From Streptantibioticus silvisoli (GTDB lineage Bacteria; Actinomycetota; Actinomycetes; Streptomycetales; Streptomycetaceae), in NCBI RefSeq assembly GCF_027947535.2, contig NZ_JAAGKO020000003.1, positions 1 to 64,000 on the forward strand: a stretch of DNA of 64,000 nt, written 5' to 3'. Of this stretch, positions 59,691-64,000 are shown in pieces. A model generated the notes under the pieces. The model searched no databases and was not told where the DNA came from. It worked only from the letters and a program-made list of their open reading frames with translations. Both the position numbers and the translations under genes were made by a program. Every line of letters begins with the position of its first letter. Positions within the stretch are counted from its first letter, which is position 1.

Positions 59691-59704
59691 TGAATCGATT
59701 CCAG
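59691..59704. promoter_or_regulatory. LacI 2 operator-like palindrome
   Basis: TGAATCGATTCCAG contains the perfect GAATCGATTC (59692-59701), 13 bases before the LacI 2 start. It shares the AATCGATT core with the LacI 1 operator at 56232. The remainder of 59705-59974 contains no gene; an AT-richer patch at 59883-59937 may hold the sigma-factor promoter. Confidence 0.65.
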
Positions 59705-59974
59705 AACGGGGTCATCCTGCGGCGCCCGACCGCGACTGTCAAGGTCACACCCGTGCGGACCTGCGGGTTCATCGAGCACCGGGTGGCGGGCGCGGCAGCA
59801 GGCGCACGGGACCGGCTGGAACCGATTCACCGGTGACGTCAGGGGTCCGGGGCGCGGCGCGGCGGGTCCGGTGACGGCCGCGCCGAATTGTTCGCCGCCA
59901 CGTTCAACGTTTCGCCGGCGCGTTACGTATTCACCTGCGGGACGCGGATCGACAGGTCGAGGGTGGGGAACGGG

Positions 59975-60526
59975 ATGTGGCAGACGCGGCGCTCCGCGGC
60001 ACCGGCCCGGGGGTGCGGGGAGTCGCTGCGCACCCCGCAGGATGTCCGGGACGCCTACGAGCGGTACGGCGGCGAGTTGTTCGGTTTCGTGTTGAAGACG
60101 CTGGACGACCGGTGGCTGGCGGAGGACGTCGTGCAGGAGACGTTCGTCCGCGCCTGGCGGACCGGCCGGCGCCCCGCCCCGGCCCGCGGCACGCTGCGTT
60201 CCTGGCTGTTCGCCATCGCCCGCGACGCGATGGCGGACGCCGCCGGCCACCGCGGGACCGGGCCGGCGTCCGGGGGCCCGCGGGCGCGACGCACCGGTGG
60301 CGCCGACCCGTTCGACCGGCTGCTGTCGAACATCCAGCTGGACGAGGCGCTGCGGCGGCTGAGCCCGGAGCACCGCAGGACGGTGGTGGAGGTCTACTAC
60401 AACGGACGCACCGGCGCGGACCTCGCGCGCCGCCTCGGGGTACCCGCGTCCGCGGTGCGCGGCCGGCTGTACTACGGGGTCCGGGCGCTGCGGCTGGTGC
60501 TGGAGGAGAACGGATGGCTGGCCTGA
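59975..60526 (+). CDS. ECF-type RNA polymerase sigma factor
   Basis: A 183-residue sigma-70 family protein. Region 2 has YERYGGELFGFVLKTLDDRWLAEDVVQETFVRAWRT, visible as LAEDVVQETFVRAW, and region 4 has LRRLSPEHRRTVVEVYYNGRTGADLARRLG with PASAVRGRLYYGVRAL. ATG 59975 follows GGGTGGGGAACGGG; an in-frame start at 59888 is less likely. It overlaps by 13 bases the following zinc-finger anti-sigma gene, the arrangement seen for SigL/RslA-like pairs. It probably controls an envelope or redox response. Confidence 0.9.
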   Translation: MWQTRRSAAPARGCGESLRTPQDVRDAYERYGGELFGFVLKTLDDRWLAEDVVQETFVRAWRTGRRPAPARGTLRSWLFAIARDAMADAAGHRGTGPASGGPRARRTGGADPFDRLLSNIQLDEALRRLSPEHRRTVVEVYYNGRTGADLARRLGVPASAVRGRLYYGVRALRLVLEENGWLA

Positions 60527-61188
60527 CCGGCGGCCCGCCCTGCCACCCGGTGCGGCTGGAGGCGACCGAGTACCTGATGCTGCGGCTGCCGCTGCCGGAG
60601 CGGCTGGTACGGCACCTGGCCTGCTGCGCGGAGTGCGCGGCCGACATCGAGGGCACCGAGCAGGTCCTGCGGACGTTCCGGTACGCGGAGTACGTGCCGC
60701 CGGGCGCCGCAGGACCACGCCCGGCGCCCAGTGCGGGCCTGGGCGACCTCGTGGTGCGCCGGGTCCGGGGCGCCCGGTCGGCGCGGCGGTGCGCGGTGCT
60801 GCTCGCGGCGGCGCTGACGGCGGCGGGCTTCCTGGGCACCGGCGCGCTGGTGCTGCGGGCTCACGGCGCCGGGCCGCCCGCACCGGGGGCCGCGCCGCGG
60901 GTGACGCTGACCCGGACCGGGCCGCCGGTGGCCGAACCGTGGGGCACCCGGGTCCCGGTGGCCCTGTCCGGGCTGCTGCCGGGCCGCACGTATCACGTCG
61001 TGACGCGCGACGCGGCCGGCCACCGCACCCCGGCCGGCAGCGTGTGCGTCGCCCGTTCCGGCACCGGCGCGGTACGGATCGAACTGGTCAGCGCGATGAG
61101 CCGCGACGCGATCGTCACCCTGATCGTCGACGACGCGAAGGGCCACGAGGTCGCCGAGACGGGGGTCCCGCCGGAGGTCGGGGGGTGA
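60514..61188 (+). CDS. Zinc-binding anti-sigma factor, single-pass membrane protein
   Basis: A 224-residue protein. The N-terminal half has the ZAS motif H-x3-C-x2-C (RHLACCAECAADI) with an upstream CH pair (PPCHPVRLEA) completing zinc binding. One hydrophobic helix (CAVLLAAALTAAGFLGTGAL, ~residues 88-108) follows, then an extracellular beta-rich domain (PVALSGLLPGRTYHVV) similar to the sensor part of RslA-like anti-sigmas. ATG 60514 has GGAGGAG upstream within the sigma gene. It should hold the sigma factor at the membrane until a signal arrives. Confidence 0.88.
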   Translation: MAGLTGGPPCHPVRLEATEYLMLRLPLPERLVRHLACCAECAADIEGTEQVLRTFRYAEYVPPGAAGPRPAPSAGLGDLVVRRVRGARSARRCAVLLAAALTAAGFLGTGALVLRAHGAGPPAPGAAPRVTLTRTGPPVAEPWGTRVPVALSGLLPGRTYHVVTRDAAGHRTPAGSVCVARSGTGAVRIELVSAMSRDAIVTLIVDDAKGHEVAETGVPPEVGG

Positions 61189-61386
61189 GTTGAGGGGGGC
61201 GGGGCGGGCGGTGCGGGGCGGACGCGACCGTGAACCGCACACGGCCGTGATCGTCCACGACACCACCGGCGAGGCCGCCGGACCGACCGCATCCTCGTCC
61301 GGCTCGACGCCGGTCCGGATGGGCTTCGGCCACGGGCCGCCCGGAAACGGTGACGGACCGGCAGGCGCCTCGTGGGTCCCGCGGGG

Positions 61387-61701
61387 TCATGACGGCCGGG
61401 CGGCGATCCGCCGGCGGGCGGCCTCCCAGACCTCCTCGAACTCGTCGCGGGTCAGCGGCTGCGGATCGTGGCCTTCCCACTCGGGGACGGGCAGTTCCGC
61501 GGTGAGCCCGAACCTGTTGTCGTAGTCGCCGAGGCGGCCTGCGGCGCAGGCCCGCTGCCATTCCACGAGAGAGGCCGCCGCGATCGGGGTCAGCCCAGGT
61601 CCTTCGAGTTCGCTCTGCCGGGTCACCCGGCCTTCGGTGTCGACCTCGAAGAGGAACCAGACGTCTTCCTCGCCCCAGTGGCACCGCATCCATGGCGTCA
61701 C
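61387..61701 (-). CDS. Small conserved hypothetical, DUF6881-like
   Basis: A 104-residue acidic protein. TPWMRCHWGEEDVWFLFEVDTEG is the recognisable start (seen as CHWGEEDVWFLFEVD), then RQSELEGPGLTPIAAASLVEW and a late LTRDEFEEVWEAARRR. The pattern is like the DUF6881/immunity-type proteins of streptomycetes, but I am not sure. GTG 61701 is used; an ATG at 61689 is possible. It stands between the anti-sigma gene and the aldo/keto reductase, on the opposite strand. Confidence 0.65.
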   Translation of the reverse strand: MTPWMRCHWGEEDVWFLFEVDTEGRVTRQSELEGPGLTPIAAASLVEWQRACAAGRLGDYDNRFGLTAELPVPEWEGHDPQPLTRDEFEEVWEAARRRIAARPS

Positions 61702-61878
61702 GTGACCATGATGAGGCCGAATTCCAGGGTGGCCGATCCAGGGGGCCCTGCGCCGGAAAGGGAGAACGCTCCGGCCGGGGAGTCTCACCGGCGGTACCCA
61801 TCCCGCCGTGCTGCCGTCGCGGCCGAAGGCGGGTGGTGGTGACGCGGCGGTGTGGTTGAACGCCGTACGATTCGGGGC

Positions 61879-62862
<984 letters not shown>

Positions 62863-63290
62863 CGGGGGCGTCCTGCGCCGGGGGCGGTGGGCGGCGGACC
62901 GCGGTGGCCGGTCTCCCGGCGGGGGCGATGGCGGTGCCGGCGGGCGGGGTCGCGGTCCCGGCCGCTGCGGCGTTCCGCGGGCGCGGGCCGAACCGGAAGG
63001 CGTCACGCGGTCCTGGCTCCGGCGCCGCCCCGGTCCGGTACGTCGCCGGTCCTGCCGCGGGGCAAACGTCGTGGGCCGGGCGTCATACGGACGGGCGGGG
63101 CTCGGGACGGGGGCACGACGATTCCCGCCCCCGTCCGTTCACCCGGCTCCGGCACGCGTGGCCGCCCGGCTCCCGTTGCGTCGACTCAGTACGTCAACTC
63201 ACTGCGTCAACGTTCGGCCCGGCGCTTCGTCAACTCGCCGCGTCCATCCGTGGCGTCAACTCATCGCGTCAACCTGAGTCCCGTCACGTG
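62863..63290. repeat. Intergenic stretch with GCGTCAACTC repeats
   Basis: No gene is seen. Bases 63177-63285 contain six imperfect copies of a GCGTCAACTCAC-like unit at irregular 13-22 base spacing, between the convergent aldo/keto reductase and VOC genes. Confidence 0.55.
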
Positions 63291-63674
63291 TTACAGGGGC
63301 TGGAGCCGGGCGTTCAGGAGGCAGAACTCGTTGCCTTCCGGGTCGATCAGGACGTGCCAGTTCTCGGTGCCGCTCTGGCCGATGTCGGCGGGCCTGGCGC
63401 CGAGGTCGAGCAGGCGCTGGAGCTCGGCGGCCTGGTCGCGGTCCGTGGCGTTGACGTCGATGTGCAGTCGAAGCTTCCCGGGCCGCGGGTCGCTGTTGAG
63501 GCTGAAGATGAGGGTGGGCTGCGGACCGCCGAAGCCGACGCCGGCCGGCCCGATCTCGATGCTTCCGTCACTTTCCCGGCTGAGTTCGACGTAGTCGAGG
63601 ACCTCGCTCCAGAACGCGGCCAACCGTTCGGGGTCGGCGGTGTCGATGATCAACTCACTGATGCGGCATGCCAT
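63291..63674 (-). CDS. VOC-fold (glyoxalase/bleomycin resistance-like) protein
   Basis: A 127-residue vicinal-oxygen-chelate protein. ISELIIDTADPERLAAFWSEVL is the family start and LLDLGARPADIGQSGTENWHVLIDPEGNEFCLL the end (as WHVLIDPEGNEFCLL). The possible metal ligands are the His in LRLHIDVNA and the Glu in GNEFCLL; the N-terminal ligand is less clear. In this family such proteins isomerise, bind or sequester small molecules. ATG 63674 starts next to the conserved strand. Confidence 0.9.
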   Translation of the reverse strand: MACRISELIIDTADPERLAAFWSEVLDYVELSRESDGSIEIGPAGVGFGGPQPTLIFSLNSDPRPGKLRLHIDVNATDRDQAAELQRLLDLGARPADIGQSGTENWHVLIDPEGNEFCLLNARLQPL

Positions 63675-64000
63675 GCCCGTCAGTGTACGGAGACCGCCCG
63701 GGAGTCGACCGCCGGAGGCGAACCTGCCGGAACGTTGCGGTGCGGTGCGGCGCGCTTCGTGGTGCTTCGGTTCGGTTCCGTTCGTTCCGGTTCCGTTCGG
63801 TTACGGAAGGACGTCCGCAGCCGGCTGCGGACCGGACCGCCTGCCGCCGACGCACCCCACCGAGACGGTGTCACCCATCCGTGGCACATGTCCGGTACCG
63901 GGGAATAGCAGGGCGGACCGGGCGGCTGGAACGGTGAGCGACGCGGTGCACACGCGCCGGGGAGTGGGACGTCGGGGCGGGACGAGTCGACTGGGAACGT
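63675..64000. other. Window end, no gene seen
   Basis: About 325 bases with short GGTTCCGTTCG repeats at 63764-63802. Open frames here have no recognisable protein features. A gene may start beyond the window. Confidence 0.4.

Overview
The window is a very high-GC actinobacterial chromosome segment, almost certainly from Streptomyces or a close Streptomycetaceae relative. The signs are near-saturated G/C third codon positions, many GTG starts, 4-bp stop/start overlaps inside operons, a carbohydrate ABC transporter without its own ATPase gene, and many regulators (LuxR, TetR, MarR, GntR, two LacI, ECF sigma, SpoIIE phosphatase). I saw no rRNA, tRNA or CRISPR array.

Layout. 1-8 kb: a glycosyltransferase cut by the window edge and a sugar-nucleotide epimerase, a serine beta-lactamase-like hydrolase, a DUF5994 protein, a SpoIIE/PP2C phosphatase and a LuxR-type two-component pair. 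8-11.5 kb: a four-gene operon of class II aldolase, CbbY-like HAD phosphatase, dhaL and dhaK. 11.8-13.9 kb: one polypeptide carrying GAF, histidine kinase, receiver and LuxR DNA-binding domains. 14-17.6 kb: an isochorismatase-fold protein, a conserved hypothetical, and an acyl-CoA dehydrogenase divergent from a TetR regulator across a perfect 18-bp-arm palindrome. 17.9-25.7 kb: a 915-residue zinc-ribbon membrane protein, an SsuE-like FMN reductase behind a cysteine-type leader peptide, small ORFs, a DsbA/FrnE oxidoreductase, a MarR regulator and a YciI protein.

26.2-30.3 kb is a mobile-element graveyard: IS5-family and IS3-family remnants, with an apparently intact IS110-family element inserted in the IS3 remnant. 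30.5-35 kb: a GntR regulator with an MFS transporter, and an amino-acid permease. 35-44.3 kb: a secreted GH54-type arabinofuranosidase with a ricin-B lectin domain, an EF-hand protein, a methyltransferase, a metallo-beta-lactamase-fold protein and a MarR regulator sharing one operator type, an FAD oxidoreductase, a secreted G1 glutamic peptidase, and an SDR with a MerR-type promoter. 44.7-46.8 kb: a coupled CaiB CoA-transferase and CitE-type lyase.

47.2-59.7 kb is the most unusual region. Two adjacent LacI-controlled operons encode a CUT1 sugar ABC importer followed by four consecutive ADP-ribosylglycohydrolase (DraG)-family genes, and a ribokinase with an alpha/beta-hydrolase esterase. Nearly all genes overlap or touch. 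I infer a catabolic system that imports a ribosylated or ADP-ribosylated compound, cleaves its ribosyl bond and phosphorylates the sugar. 59.9-63.7 kb: an ECF sigma factor with a zinc-binding anti-sigma factor, a small hypothetical, an aldo/keto reductase and a VOC-fold protein.

A second theme is an abundance of short-period tandem repeats (9, 14-15, 17, 18, 30 and 36 bp). They sit just downstream of stop codons or in the termini and loops of proteins.
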